From Alistipes sp. (lineage in GTDB: Bacteria; Bacteroidota; Bacteroidia; Bacteroidales; Rikenellaceae), in NCBI GenBank assembly GCA_017623115.1, contig JAGAPT010000014.1:1-57787 (forward strand): a stretch of 57,787 bases of DNA. Direction: 5' to 3'. Under the pieces are notes generated by a model. The model had not been told where the DNA came from. It made no database searches and saw only the letters and a list, made by a program, of their open reading frames with translations. Each line of letters opens with the position of its first letter. Position 1 is the stretch's first letter. The translations under genes and the position numbers were made by a program. Shown one piece after another: positions 39,183 through 48,614 of this stretch.

Positions 39183-41138
39183 ATGAAAACATTTAGACTT
39201 ATTATAGTAGCATTAATGGCTGCAATGCTTTGCAGTTTAGGTGCTTGCACAAATGATGAGCTGGAGAGAGACCCTCAGGATGATGATGCTGACGAACAAA
39301 TCTACACACCGCAAACACAAGACGACGTCGTAAAGACTCGAGTTGCGGGTAAGACGTTGTTCTTTATGGGCGGACACAGCCATCTGGACTCATTCTTGGC
39401 AAAGCGTTTTGATAACATAACTACATCGTATGATGACGATGTACAACTGGTGTTGCTCAACGAGTCGAAGGCAGCCGAGGTTATGGCAGACGAGGAGCTG
39501 TATGGCAAGATTCGCAGTTATTGGTTGCAGAATAAGACGATTGGTTTTGTAAAGCCAGCAGAGAAAGCTATTGCCCTGATACACTCACTGAAGAGTGCGG
39601 GCTCGCAGCTTAACGCATCGCCAAGTATTTCAGAGCACCATAAGCAATATATGGAAGACCTACTCCTCTTTGTTACAAATGCCAACAACAAGAGTCTGGC
39701 ATATCATTCGTTCGACAACAAAGATAGAACGCATAAGAACAGTAACGTGATCATCGATAGCGAGACTGGCGATAGCGATAGCAATGAGAACTCTGTAAAT
39801 ATTCCCATCAAACCAAACGATTACTCTTGGGGGCAGGTTGCTGAGACATTATGTGCTTGGTTCAACAAGCAGCAGGCGAACAAATCTACGTTGCTTGCAA
39901 ATATGACGCATACACGCAGTGCAAGTGATTTGGAGCCAACCAAACAGGAGCTAACCCACGGCGAGTTAATAGCTCTCCCATTGGACTATCTCAACCAATT
40001 TGATGACCACTATCCTCGAGATCTTGAACCAGTACAGACCACAGCCATTCTCACGATAGAAATACTGGGAGGTTTTAACGATAATAGCGGGGAGTTGTGT
40101 GATGTTTACGATGTGGTTGTAACAAGTGAGATTCCCGCACAAGAGACCTTCGCTTTCGTAGATTGCACATTTAAGAAAAGTGCTCTGTATCGCTACAAAG
40201 CCACAGGTTTTGGCTATTTAGGCCCAACAGCGACATATAAACTCGTGCATGAAGATGGCTCTAACATAACATTACCAACAAGCGTTCACGAGATGTCCCC
40301 AATCGTTGAAGGTGGCACCGTTAAAACTACGCATACCCCAGGCAAGTTGACTTTTGGCGGAGAGATAAGCACTAAAGGTGGCGGCGCCGCAAGTTTCTCT
40401 ATGAAATACACCCTTCCATCAACCTCCACAACAATCTCTACCGCGGACAACCCATTCGATTTCTCGAAGGAGGGTTCAACCGGTGCAAGTTGGACATATC
40501 GCAAAGGTGCATACGACTATTACAAACACACTTGGGGCTTCAATGGTAAATATCTTGATACAGCACCGGATATTACCAAGACATACGCATCTTACACACA
40601 GGCTCTAACATTCAAGGTAGATAATGCAAGAGATTTGGGTACGCAGAACCTTGCTCTCTATCTTGATGTGGACTACTCGTTCTATGCGGAGGCTTGCTCC
40701 CCTTGGAAGGTCAATAAACATACGCAGCAGGTTGATATTGCAGCTGCCTCTGTGGTGTTAGACCCCGTTAGCAGATACTTTGAGAAGTACACTCCGAGTC
40801 AATACTACTCCGATTCCTATGCCGATTCGTCGGCGTGGTCCAACTTGCAGGCTATGTTGCAGGGCAATGTGAACTACAAACACTTCTGCAATGAAGATTT
40901 GCGTGTCTGCGCTCGCCTTGAAGCGGAGTTGATACCGAATGCCGAAGCTGTATGGAGTGAGGCTATCAAGAGCCTTGTCGCACAATACAACGGCAACCCT
41001 GTCGGACACGAGTACATCGTCGGTCTTGCCGATTCAAATGGTGCTTGGCTCAAATCGGGACTCCATATCAAAGATGGCGTGTGGAGATTTGTTGAGGATA
41101 TAGAGGCTCTGCGCAATGAAATTAACGCTGCGGAGTAG
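39183..41138 (+). CDS. Large lipoprotein of unknown function
   Basis: A 651-residue protein with a lipoprotein signal (lipobox LGAC, Cys at residue 22) and an acidic stretch after it (TNDELERDPQDDDADEQ), pointing to surface display. I recognise no domain. The first half is mixed alpha/beta. From about residue 390 a Gly/Ser-rich alternating segment (GGEISTKGGGAASFSMKYTL) resembles the amphipathic strands of beta-pore-forming proteins, and beta-rich sequence follows (YLDVDYSFYAEACSPWKV). A toxin-like role is only a guess. Codon use is visibly more AT-rich than in most neighbours, suggesting recent arrival. It is followed after 12 bases by the DUF3089 gene. Confidence 0.7.
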   Translation: MKTFRLIIVALMAAMLCSLGACTNDELERDPQDDDADEQIYTPQTQDDVVKTRVAGKTLFFMGGHSHLDSFLAKRFDNITTSYDDDVQLVLLNESKAAEVMADEELYGKIRSYWLQNKTIGFVKPAEKAIALIHSLKSAGSQLNASPSISEHHKQYMEDLLLFVTNANNKSLAYHSFDNKDRTHKNSNVIIDSETGDSDSNENSVNIPIKPNDYSWGQVAETLCAWFNKQQANKSTLLANMTHTRSASDLEPTKQELTHGELIALPLDYLNQFDDHYPRDLEPVQTTAILTIEILGGFNDNSGELCDVYDVVVTSEIPAQETFAFVDCTFKKSALYRYKATGFGYLGPTATYKLVHEDGSNITLPTSVHEMSPIVEGGTVKTTHTPGKLTFGGEISTKGGGAASFSMKYTLPSTSTTISTADNPFDFSKEGSTGASWTYRKGAYDYYKHTWGFNGKYLDTAPDITKTYASYTQALTFKVDNARDLGTQNLALYLDVDYSFYAEACSPWKVNKHTQQVDIAAASVVLDPVSRYFEKYTPSQYYSDSYADSSAWSNLQAMLQGNVNYKHFCNEDLRVCARLEAELIPNAEAVWSEAIKSLVAQYNGNPVGHEYIVGLADSNGAWLKSGLHIKDGVWRFVEDIEALRNEINAAE

Positions 41139-41150
41139 AAAAAGGGATAT

Positions 41151-42152
41151 ATGAAACATTTTAGATATTCCGTTTTGGGTTTAGTGGGTGTTGCACTATG
41201 CCTTTGTGGTTGCGAGAACAAGAGTAATAGCGGTAACGAACAACCATACGAAATAGACTATGTCAATGCGAATAATTGGTTGAAAATTCCTGCGGTGGAG
41301 CAGGCGGTGGATGTATTCTACCTCTATCCCACCTGCTGGGAGCCTACCGAGACAGATGGGCTGGTAAACACCATTGACAACGCCTCAATGCGTGCGAAAG
41401 CCCCCGGCGTATATGCCGAGCAGGCCTCTTGCTTTGAGGGCGTGGCGAATGTCTTTGCGCCATATTACCGCCAACTCAACGCTATGAAGTCGTTGAACTA
41501 CTCGTTGGAGGAGCAGGAGCAGTTGGTGGCCGATGTGCCTTACCACGATGCGTTGGCGGCATTTGAATACTATATGAAACATTACAACAATGGTCGTCCG
41601 TTTATCTTGGCGGGACACTCGCAAGGCTCCAATGTGATTAAGTTCCTCTTGTCGGACTATATGGCGAAGCATCCCGAAGTGTATAGCCGTATGATTGCCG
41701 CCTATCCGCTGGGATACTCCTATGCCAAGGAGTACTTCGCGAAGTACACCCACTTGAAGTTTGCCGAGGGGGAGACCGATACGAAGGTGGTCGTCTCGTG
41801 GAATTGTGAGCGTATGGAGGATGGCAAGTTCGGCTCCTACAACCTTGTGTGCCACGAAGGGGCATTGTCAATCAACCCGGTATCGTGGAAGCACGATTAT
41901 GAAAAGGTAGAGGCCGACGACCCGCGCCACTTGGGAGCCTTAAACACTCGTGAGCGATATTCCACCCAAGTAATGTACGACCCTGCCCGAAAATACGAAG
42001 TGCTGATTGTTGGTATGCCGGAACAGCCAGCCGACGAACAAGGCATCGGCGAGTATGCATTGCACGGTAGCGACTACAAGTTGTACTACTACAACATCCG
42101 CGAGAACGCGAAGAGACGAATTGAGAGTTATTTAAATAAACGAGATAACTAA
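41151..42152 (+). CDS. DUF3089 alpha/beta-hydrolase lipoprotein
   Basis: A 333-residue lipoprotein (lipobox LCGC) of the DUF3089 family, an alpha/beta hydrolase. VDVFYLYPTCW opens the fold and LAGHSQGSNVIKFLL carries the nucleophile elbow GHSQG. EYALHGSDYKLYYYNIRENAKRRIESYL is near the end, where the catalytic His is expected. Substrate unknown; esterase or lipase activity is likely. It forms a two-gene unit with the preceding lipoprotein, and its GC is intermediate. Confidence 0.83.
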   Translation: MKHFRYSVLGLVGVALCLCGCENKSNSGNEQPYEIDYVNANNWLKIPAVEQAVDVFYLYPTCWEPTETDGLVNTIDNASMRAKAPGVYAEQASCFEGVANVFAPYYRQLNAMKSLNYSLEEQEQLVADVPYHDALAAFEYYMKHYNNGRPFILAGHSQGSNVIKFLLSDYMAKHPEVYSRMIAAYPLGYSYAKEYFAKYTHLKFAEGETDTKVVVSWNCERMEDGKFGSYNLVCHEGALSINPVSWKHDYEKVEADDPRHLGALNTRERYSTQVMYDPARKYEVLIVGMPEQPADEQGIGEYALHGSDYKLYYYNIRENAKRRIESYLNKRDN

Positions 42153-42436
42153 CACTGAAAATAGATTAGTTACAATAAGTAAATAAGAGGTGTGTCGTTT
42201 TGGACTATCCTCTTTGGGAAAAGTACAGTGGCAACATTTGTAACACTCGACACATCAACACGATACACAAATAAAAGTGAAACGATTTTGCAAACAAAAC
42301 CGTTTATTGCTTTTCTGAACAGAAATTCAGGTAAAAACCGAAGACAAAAGCAGAGTCGAGAATCATCAAGGGCAAAAGAGAGATATATTAACTAAAAATT
42401 TCGTATCTTTACCCGACTAAAAACCGAAACTGAACG
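42153..42436. other. Intergenic region before the CvpA gene
   Basis: AT-rich stretch. A box TATCTTTA at about 42403-42410 fits the CvpA gene promoter. A 67-codon frame at 42192-42395 looks like random sequence and is not annotated. Confidence 0.5.
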
Positions 42437-42955
42437 ATGAATATCCTCGATTTGATCATCTGCCTTGTGCTGGCTTTGGCGGTTTGGAATGGCTGGCGAC
42501 GTGGTTTTATCCTGCAAATATGCTCGTTGGCAGCACTCATTGTGGCCTTGTGGCTGGCGGCTCGTTTTGCCTCCGAGGTGGGGGCGATGCTCCACGTCGA
42601 GGAGGCTTATGCCCAATCGGCAGGCTTTGTCGTGGTGTTGGTGGCTGCGCTTATCGTCTTGGCCTTGGCAGCACGCCTCCTGCGCAAAATCTTTCACTTT
42701 GCCGGTTTCGGCATCCTCGATACGTTGCTCGGTATTTTGGTCGCTGCCGTGAAGTATCTGCTCGTGTTGAGTGTCGTGTTTGTCGCCCTCGACCGTATCA
42801 ATGTCGACCACGCGCTCGTTCCGGCCGAGACCATCTCCTCGTCGCGCGGCTACAAACCCGTGCGCGACTTTTCGAGCCACCTGCTCCCCTTTGTCGGGTG
42901 GGTTGGCGAGCAGGTCGATGAATTACAAAACAGCCCTCGCGAGGAAAAAATCTGA
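42437..42955 (+). CDS. CvpA-family membrane protein
   Basis: A 172-residue protein with the CvpA start (MNILDLIICLVLALAVWNGWRRGFILQ) and four hydrophobic segments (16-40, 62-85, 100-120). CvpA proteins support envelope integrity. The protein ends QVDELQNSPREEKI. It lies six bases before rsgA and is probably co-transcribed with it. Confidence 0.87.
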   Translation: MNILDLIICLVLALAVWNGWRRGFILQICSLAALIVALWLAARFASEVGAMLHVEEAYAQSAGFVVVLVAALIVLALAARLLRKIFHFAGFGILDTLLGILVAAVKYLLVLSVVFVALDRINVDHALVPAETISSSRGYKPVRDFSSHLLPFVGWVGEQVDELQNSPREEKI

Positions 42956-42961
42956 TAGCGC

Positions 42962-43882
42962 ATGGAACAGCAATTTTCGGGTATCGTGGTGCGAGCCACG
43001 GGCAGTTGGTACGAGGTGCTTGCCGCGGGGCAACGCCTGGAGTGCCGTATTCGTGGCCGTTTGCGCCTGAAAGGGGTGCGCTCGACCAATCCGGTCGTGG
43101 TGGGCGACCTCGTTCATGGCGTGACCGACGAGCAGGGCAACCACCTGATTGTCGACATCGAGCCTCGTCGCAACTATGTTATCCGCCGTGCCTCGAACCT
43201 CTCGAAGGAGTCGCATATCATAGCGGCCAACATCGACCATGCACTGTTGCTCGTGACGCTGCGACAGCCCGAAACGGCCTTGGAGTTCGTCGACCGCTTT
43301 TTGGTTACCTGTGAGGCCTATAAGATTCCGGTGACCATCCTCCTCTCGAAGGCCGATCTGCAAGCGGCCGAGGCGATTGCCGCCTTCCGTGCCATCTACG
43401 AACCGATTGGCTATCGGGTCGTGACCGTTTCGACCGAGACGGGCGAGGGGGTTGATGTGGTGCGGGAGCTGTTGCATGGGGCTACGACCCTCCTTTCGGG
43501 TAACTCGGGAGTCGGAAAATCGACCCTCGTGCGTGCCATCGACCCGACGCTCGACATCCGCACGGGCGATATCTCCGAGAGCCACCACAAGGGCCGCCAT
43601 ACGACCACCTTCTCGACGATGTATCCGTTGCGGGATGGCGGTTTTGTGATTGATACCCCGGGTATTAAGGGGTTTGGTCTGCTCGATATCGACAACGATG
43701 AGCTGTGGCACTACTTCCCCGAGATGATGCACTTCGGGCAGGCGTGCCGATTCTATAATTGCACCCATATCCACGAACCCGGATGTGCCGTAGTCGCAGC
43801 GATTGAGGCGGGAGAGATTGCCGAGCAACGCTACGAGAGTTACCTGAAAATGATGGACGACGATGACAAATATCGCAAATAA
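42962..43882 (+). CDS. rsgA: Ribosome small-subunit biogenesis GTPase RsgA
   Basis: A 306-residue circularly permuted GTPase. An N-terminal OB fold (residues 1-70) is followed by the G4 motif in TILLSKADL, G1 GNSGVGKSTLV, G3 DTPGIKGFG, and the zinc knuckle CRFYNCTHIHEPGC. RsgA checks late maturation of the 30S subunit. It overlaps the downstream methyltransferase by 20 bases. Confidence 0.94.
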   Translation: MEQQFSGIVVRATGSWYEVLAAGQRLECRIRGRLRLKGVRSTNPVVVGDLVHGVTDEQGNHLIVDIEPRRNYVIRRASNLSKESHIIAANIDHALLLVTLRQPETALEFVDRFLVTCEAYKIPVTILLSKADLQAAEAIAAFRAIYEPIGYRVVTVSTETGEGVDVVRELLHGATTLLSGNSGVGKSTLVRAIDPTLDIRTGDISESHHKGRHTTTFSTMYPLRDGGFVIDTPGIKGFGLLDIDNDELWHYFPEMMHFGQACRFYNCTHIHEPGCAVVAAIEAGEIAEQRYESYLKMMDDDDKYRK

Positions 43883-44576
43883 TATCCCGGCATTGGACCT
43901 GCCGGTGGAGGAGCATTCGCTCGACTGGTATCGGGAGCGCATTGCCTACCTGGCGACCTTCATGACCGAGGAGCGTTTCTCGCTCTTTGAGCGTACGTTG
44001 GCCCAACGTACCAACTACATGACGATCCTGGCCGAGAACACCTTCCATCCGCATAATGCCGCTGCACTGATGCGCCACTGCGAAGCCTTCGGTGTACAGC
44101 GGATGCACACCATCGAGACCCGTTGCTCGTTCGACCCCTCGCAGAACATCTCACGCGGTTCGGATCGTTGGCTCAACCTCGTGCGCCACAACTCAACCGA
44201 GGAGGCTCTGACGGCTCTCAAGGCCGAGGGCTATCGCTTGGTGGCGACCACGCCCCATCGTGAGAGTTGCACGCCCGAGACCTTCGATGTTACGAAGGGG
44301 AAGTTTGCCCTGATTTTTGGTACCGAGCATGCCGGTATCTCGGAGGAGGCGATGGCTGCTGCCGATGAGTATCTGCGGATTCCGATGTGCGGCATGGTCG
44401 AGAGCCTGAATGTGTCGGCTTCGGCTGCCATTCTGATTTATCAACTCACGGGGCGGATTCGTGCGCAGGTAGCGGGGTGGCCGCTCGGTGAGCGTGAGCA
44501 GACAGAATTGCTCTATGATTGGACGCGACTCAGCGTGAAGGATGCCGAGCGGATTCTGCAACGCAGATTCGAGTAG
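43863..44576 (+). CDS. TrmH/SpoU-family tRNA 2'-O-methyltransferase
   Basis: A 237-residue SPOUT methyltransferase. NTFHPHNAAALMRHCEAFGVQRMHTIE (motif 1), FALIFGTEHAGISEEAM (motif 2) and IPMCGMVESLNVSASAAILIYQ (motif 3, the knotted SAM site) are clear. The N-terminal WYRERIAYLATFMTEERF matches TrmH proteins that methylate the 2'-OH of G18 in tRNA. The overlap with rsgA suggests coupled expression of two RNA-maturation genes. Confidence 0.9.
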   Translation: MTNIANNIPALDLPVEEHSLDWYRERIAYLATFMTEERFSLFERTLAQRTNYMTILAENTFHPHNAAALMRHCEAFGVQRMHTIETRCSFDPSQNISRGSDRWLNLVRHNSTEEALTALKAEGYRLVATTPHRESCTPETFDVTKGKFALIFGTEHAGISEEAMAAADEYLRIPMCGMVESLNVSASAAILIYQLTGRIRAQVAGWPLGEREQTELLYDWTRLSVKDAERILQRRFE

Positions 44577-44588
44577 CGATTAGCAAAA

Positions 44589-44620
44589 AAAGGGAGGGCA
44601 ATCAGCCCTCCCTCTTTTTT
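44589..44620. terminator. Bidirectional terminator after the methyltransferase gene
   Basis: AGGGAGGGC pairs with GCCCTCCCT; A and T runs flank it on both strands. Confidence 0.85.
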
Positions 44621-44639
44621 ACTGCCCCTCCCCTTGGGT

Positions 44640-44888
44640 TTATTTGAATCGCTTCATGATGCCGACAATCTCGACCACAAAGCCGCCGACAACTAAGATA
44701 GGTGCCAGCGTGATGCGTCGAAACGAGAACATCGCCTTGTTGAACTCCTCGGGCGAATCGCTCCCTCCACCGGCCATCAGGGCCATGCCGAGCAGGATGA
44801 TGAGAAAACCGACGAGCAGGATGAGGTAGTTGCGACGCGTAAGCGGCATACGCGGATTCTCGGGGGTATGATTTTCGGGTGTTGCCAT
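44640..44888 (-). CDS. DUF3098 membrane protein
   Basis: An 82-residue protein with two membrane helices (NYLILLVGFLIILLGMALMAG and ITLAPILVVGGFVVEIVGIM). MPLTRRNY and the SPEEFNKAMFSFRRITLAP link are the DUF3098 signature. It starts four bases after ftsX, its usual neighbour in Bacteroidota, so it may act with FtsX in cell division. Confidence 0.88.
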   Translation of the reverse strand: MATPENHTPENPRMPLTRRNYLILLVGFLIILLGMALMAGGGSDSPEEFNKAMFSFRRITLAPILVVGGFVVEIVGIMKRFK

Positions 44889-44892
44889 CTGT

Positions 44893-45774
44893 TTAGTAAA
44901 GGTATATCTTGTTCGACTTCATATTGACAAACTTATTCACGGCAAAGGTGGTGAAGAGGAGCGAAAGCACCACGCCCAACGCCACCATACCGCCCACCAG
45001 AACGGCCACCTTCTCCAGTTCGGCCAGGGTCGCCAATTCGGGTACAGCCTCGTTGAGGCCATAGAGGGCCGCGCCGAAGAGGAGTGCCGCCAAGAGCCCC
45101 GAGCTGATGCCTTGCGAGATGCTGCTCCAGAGGAAGGGGCGCATGATGAACCACTTTGTGGCACCGACCAGCTTCATCGTGTTGATGATGTAGCGTTTCG
45201 AATAGATGGCCAGCCGTACCGTGTTGTTGAGCAGGATGAGCGAGATGATGAGGAGCGCACCCCCAAAGAGCAACAGCACGAAACGAATCTTCCCCACCGT
45301 GCGGTGCAGCCGCTCGGCCATTTGTGCCGGATAGGTGGCTCGGTCGACCCCTGCCAACTGCTCGATGTTGGTCAGCACGCGCTCGACCTCTCCCTCGACG
45401 GCCGAAACGGCCGTGAGCGTCACCTCGTAACTGTCGAGCAGGGGATTTTCGCCCAACACCTCCTCGAAACTGCTCTCGAAGAGGCGACGGAACGCTTCGT
45501 CGTCGGCCTTCTCCCCCTTCGATACAAAACGAATATCCGAAGCCAGCGGCTCCTCGGCCAGGTAGGCGGCAACGGCATCGCGCTGCTCGGGCGTATAGTG
45601 CTCCTTGAGCTCGACCATCACCACGATGCTCCCCTGCAACGTGTCGGCCACCTTCATGGCGGCCAACATCAGGTAGCCTACCGACCCCAGCAAAAAGAGC
45701 ACCAAGGCCATGCTGAGGGTCGAGATGAGGTATGAATTGCGCACTTTGCGCTTCAGTCGTTTGTCGTCTTTCAT
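44893..45774 (-). CDS. ftsX: Cell-division ABC-type permease FtsX
   Basis: A 293-residue protein with four membrane helices. One is near the N-terminus (YLISTLSMALVLFLLGSVGYLML) and three are in the C-terminal half (RFVLLLFGGALLIISLILLNNTVRL, ISQGISSGLLAALLFGAALYG, VAVLVGGMVALGVVLSLLF). The extracytoplasmic domain lies between them. With FtsE it controls peptidoglycan hydrolases at the septum; FtsE is not in the window. The start at 45774 (MKDDKRLKRKVRNSYLIST) fits the family. Promoter TACTTTTG at 45812-45819. Confidence 0.9.
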   Translation of the reverse strand: MKDDKRLKRKVRNSYLISTLSMALVLFLLGSVGYLMLAAMKVADTLQGSIVVMVELKEHYTPEQRDAVAAYLAEEPLASDIRFVSKGEKADDEAFRRLFESSFEEVLGENPLLDSYEVTLTAVSAVEGEVERVLTNIEQLAGVDRATYPAQMAERLHRTVGKIRFVLLLFGGALLIISLILLNNTVRLAIYSKRYIINTMKLVGATKWFIMRPFLWSSISQGISSGLLAALLFGAALYGLNEAVPELATLAELEKVAVLVGGMVALGVVLSLLFTTFAVNKFVNMKSNKIYLY

Positions 45775-45811
45775 CGCTATTGAGGAGGGCTTTTCGACAA
45801 CCCTTGTTTTG

Positions 45812-45819
45812 CAAAAGTA
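45812..45819 (-). promoter_or_regulatory. -7 box of ftsX
   Basis: TACTTTTG followed by C on the minus strand. Confidence 0.6.
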
Positions 45820-45851
45820 GTGGATATTTTCCGAAATCCCCAATTTTTGCC

Positions 45852-45859
45852 TATATTTG
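45852..45859 (+). promoter_or_regulatory. -7 box of the two-component operon
   Basis: TATATTTG, 28 bases before the kinase start. Confidence 0.6.
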
Positions 45860-45886
45860 TGTGTTGAGAACGAAGCAAAACGAGCC

Positions 45887-46882
45887 ATGCTGATCAAGAT
45901 TCTGCTCATCATAGCCATCATTATCCAAACCGTGGCTACGGTCTATGCCCTGCGATTGGTGCGTGCGACCAAGTATAACTCGGTCTGGATTCTCTTCATC
46001 ATCGGTTTCTCGATTCTGTCGGTGGAGCGGATGGTGCAGTTACTTGTGGTTTCGGGACACCCCGTCCCCCGCTACTTTCTGGCCGAACTGGGTATTGTGG
46101 TATCCATCTGCCTCTCCATCGGAGTGATGTATGCCCACAAACTCTTCAAATACATCGACCGCCTGAACTACCAGCGTCAACTCTGGAACCGTCGCATCCT
46201 GACCGCCGTGTTGCGTACCGAGGAGAAGGCTCGTTCGAGTTTCTCGAAGGAGTTGCACGATGGTTTGGGGCCCCTGCTTTCGTCGGCCAAGATGTCGCTG
46301 TCGGCCCTCGCGCGGGATGAGCAGGATGCGACACGCCGTGAGGTGCTCAATAATACGACCTATGTCATCGAGGAGGCCATTCGTGCCGTGCGCGAGATAT
46401 CGAACAACCTCTCGCCTCATGTGCTGAACGACTTTGGGTTGGCGCGCGGTGTCCGCAACTTCATCGACAAGAGTGCTTCGATGCATCGGGTCGATATTGC
46501 CTTTACCACCAATCTGGGGGGCGAACGCTTCGATACGGATGTGGAGGTGATTCTCTATCGTGTCATCTGCGAATTGGTCAACAATTCGCTCAAACATGCC
46601 GCTTGTTCCACCATCCACCTCGCATTGACTCGCACCGAGGGGCGTATTCAACTCGAATACGACGATGATGGGCGCGGATTCCGTCCCGATGTGATGATGG
46701 ACTATGGGATGGGCTTGTCGAATATCTCCTCGCGCATCAATTCGCTGGGAGGTACGTTCGACCTTCGGTCGGCTCCCGATGCGGGCATGCAGGCCTCGAT
46801 ATCCATTTATTTACCCGGCGAGCAGCCGCCTAAAGCGGTGCGGCCCACCTCGCGGAAACACAAAAAACAGACAAAACGATGA
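45887..46882 (+). CDS. Sensor histidine kinase (HisKA_3 type)
   Basis: A 331-residue membrane kinase. Three hydrophobic helices (residues about 3-85) form the sensor part with almost no periplasmic loop. A short coiled linker leads to the HisKA_3 box KELHDGLGPLLSSAKMSL, whose His is phosphorylated. HATPase motifs are CELVNNSLKHA (N box), YDDDGRGFRP (G1) and GMGLSNISSRINSLGG (G2). The start at 45887 suits the first helix. It overlaps the response regulator by four bases (ATGA). Confidence 0.92.
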   Translation: MLIKILLIIAIIIQTVATVYALRLVRATKYNSVWILFIIGFSILSVERMVQLLVVSGHPVPRYFLAELGIVVSICLSIGVMYAHKLFKYIDRLNYQRQLWNRRILTAVLRTEEKARSSFSKELHDGLGPLLSSAKMSLSALARDEQDATRREVLNNTTYVIEEAIRAVREISNNLSPHVLNDFGLARGVRNFIDKSASMHRVDIAFTTNLGGERFDTDVEVILYRVICELVNNSLKHAACSTIHLALTRTEGRIQLEYDDDGRGFRPDVMMDYGMGLSNISSRINSLGGTFDLRSAPDAGMQASISIYLPGEQPPKAVRPTSRKHKKQTKR

Positions 46883-47514
46883 CCTATCGGATTGCATTGG
46901 TTGATGACCACGCCCTGTTTCGCACCGGTCTGCGTGGATTGCTCGAACATACGGCCGACTGCCAGGTGGTAGCCGAGGCGGGAAGTGGCGAGGAGTTCCT
47001 CGAGATGTTGCAGGGACTCGAGGTGGATGTGGTCTTTATGGACTTCTCGATGGGTGGACTCGATGGAGCCCAGACGACCGAGCGTGCCTTGGCGCGTCGC
47101 CCCGACCTGCGCATCATCACCCTCTCGATGTTTGGCGAGGAGAGCTACTATTCGCGCATGGTGAAGGCCGGCGCGTGTGGTTTCCTGCTGAAAGATTCGG
47201 CTATCGACGAGGTGATTGAGGCCATCGAAACGGTGGCGGCAGGTGGCAGCTACTTTGCGCCCCAGCTGCTCCAGTCGATTACGCGCCGCATGCACTCGCT
47301 CATTACATCGGATGAGGAGCCCATCTCGCAACGCGAAAAGGAGATTCTGCTGGCCATCTGTCGGGGTCTGTCGAATCAGGAGATCGCCGACGAGCTCTTT
47401 ATCTCGAAGCGCACGGTCGATAAGCATCGTGCCAATATTCTCGAAAAGACCGGCTGTAAGAATACGGCTGCGCTGGTGGTCTATGCCATTAAAAATGGTA
47501 TTGTGGAGGTGTAG
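46879..47514 (+). CDS. NarL/LuxR-family response regulator
   Basis: A 211-residue regulator. The receiver domain has the phosphorylated Asp in VVFMDFSMGGLDG and the conserved Lys in FLLKDSA. The LuxR-type DNA-binding domain is ISQREKEILLAICRGLSNQ followed by EIADELFISKRTVDKHRANI. It is paired with the kinase immediately upstream. Targets are not evident from the neighbourhood. Confidence 0.93.
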   Translation: MTYRIALVDDHALFRTGLRGLLEHTADCQVVAEAGSGEEFLEMLQGLEVDVVFMDFSMGGLDGAQTTERALARRPDLRIITLSMFGEESYYSRMVKAGACGFLLKDSAIDEVIEAIETVAAGGSYFAPQLLQSITRRMHSLITSDEEPISQREKEILLAICRGLSNQEIADELFISKRTVDKHRANILEKTGCKNTAALVVYAIKNGIVEV

Positions 47515-47537
47515 CCTTTCCTGGGCCATTCAACCAA

Positions 47538-47571
47538 AACAGCCATCGGCAAACACCGATGGCTGTTTTTC
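47538..47571. terminator. Terminator of the two-component operon
   Basis: AACAGCCATCGG pairs with CCGATGGCTGTT, followed by Ts. Confidence 0.85.
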
Positions 47572-47594
47572 TGATAACTGATAACTAAAACTCC

Positions 47595-48584
47595 CTACTG
47601 GTTGCGTTCGATGATGAAACTGCACAGATGCACGAGCGAGGTGCGATAGGGCGAATCGTCATACTCCGAGAGCATCTGTACGGCCTTGGCGATGTAGCCG
47701 TGCATCGTAGCGGCAGCCGCATCGAGGCCACCCTCGTCGAGTACGATTTGTTGCATGCGTTGTACAGCCTCCTCGCTTTCGTGGCAGGTTTTGAGCATGG
47801 CGAGTAGTTCCGTGCGACGCTCCTCGCTGCTCTTTTCGAGCACCTCGAGTAGCGGCAGGGTGATTTTCCCTTCGCGCAGGTCGTTGCCGCGCGGCTTTCC
47901 GGTCTGTGCCGAGGGGGTGTAGTCGAGGATGTCATCCTGAATCTGGAAGGCCATGCCGAGCGACTCGCCAAAGCGACGCATCGTGGTTACCTTGTCGCGG
48001 GTGGCTCCTACGGCCAAGGCACCGGCCGAAGCACTCACGCCGAGCAACGAGGCGGTCTTCTTGAAGATGATATCGAGGTAGGTGCGACGGGTCATATTCT
48101 GCCGTGCAGCACAGTCGGCTTGCAGAATCTCCCCTTCGCAGAGCGAGGCCATGCGTCCGCAGATGTGCGACACGAGGTCGAACTGACCACTTTCGAGGCC
48201 GATGGCCATGTTGCGAGCCAGGATGTAGTCGCCCAGCAGCACCGCCTTGTGCGACTGCCATCGGGCATTAATCGAGGGGCGACCGCGGCGGGTGTCGGCT
48301 TCGTCAATCACATCGTCGTGGATGAGTGAGGCGGTGTGAATCATCTCTACGAGCATCGCGGCGAGCGAAACACGCTGACCACCGGCGGCACCTGCCGTGC
48401 GGGCATTCATGGCTGCCGAGAGGGTGACGAGCAGCGGGCGAATCCCCTTGCCACGCGACGAAAGGGCCTCTTTGAGCATCTCGTTGAGGAGCTCTCCGTC
48501 GGCCGTAAACTGCCGCTCGACAAAGGCATCGTAGGCCTCCAGTTCGCGGAGTACGGGTTTGCGTATCGAATCGAGTGTAATCAT
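47595..48584 (-). CDS. Polyprenyl diphosphate synthase
   Basis: A 329-residue trans-isoprenyl diphosphate synthase. The first aspartate-rich motif is LIHDDVIDEADTRRGRPSIN and the second is AFQIQDDILDYTPS. The small residues before the first motif suggest a long-chain product, consistent with the octaprenyl/IspB type used for menaquinone. It consumes isoprenoid units of the pathway that includes IspG (33421-34911). Promoter TATCTTTG at 48607-48614. Confidence 0.92.
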   Translation of the reverse strand: MITLDSIRKPVLRELEAYDAFVERQFTADGELLNEMLKEALSSRGKGIRPLLVTLSAAMNARTAGAAGGQRVSLAAMLVEMIHTASLIHDDVIDEADTRRGRPSINARWQSHKAVLLGDYILARNMAIGLESGQFDLVSHICGRMASLCEGEILQADCAARQNMTRRTYLDIIFKKTASLLGVSASAGALAVGATRDKVTTMRRFGESLGMAFQIQDDILDYTPSAQTGKPRGNDLREGKITLPLLEVLEKSSEERRTELLAMLKTCHESEEAVQRMQQIVLDEGGLDAAAATMHGYIAKAVQMLSEYDDSPYRTSLVHLCSFIIERNQ

Positions 48585-48606
48585 ACAAAATCTCTCTATA
48601 CAGCCA

Positions 48607-48614
48607 CAAAGATA
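48607..48614 (-). promoter_or_regulatory. -7 box of the polyprenyl synthase gene
   Basis: TATCTTTG on the minus strand, 23 bases upstream. Confidence 0.6.

Noticed and set aside
42192-42395. 67-codon frame before the CvpA gene
   Set aside because: Composition looks random, no promoter fits it, and it ends just before the promoter of the next gene.
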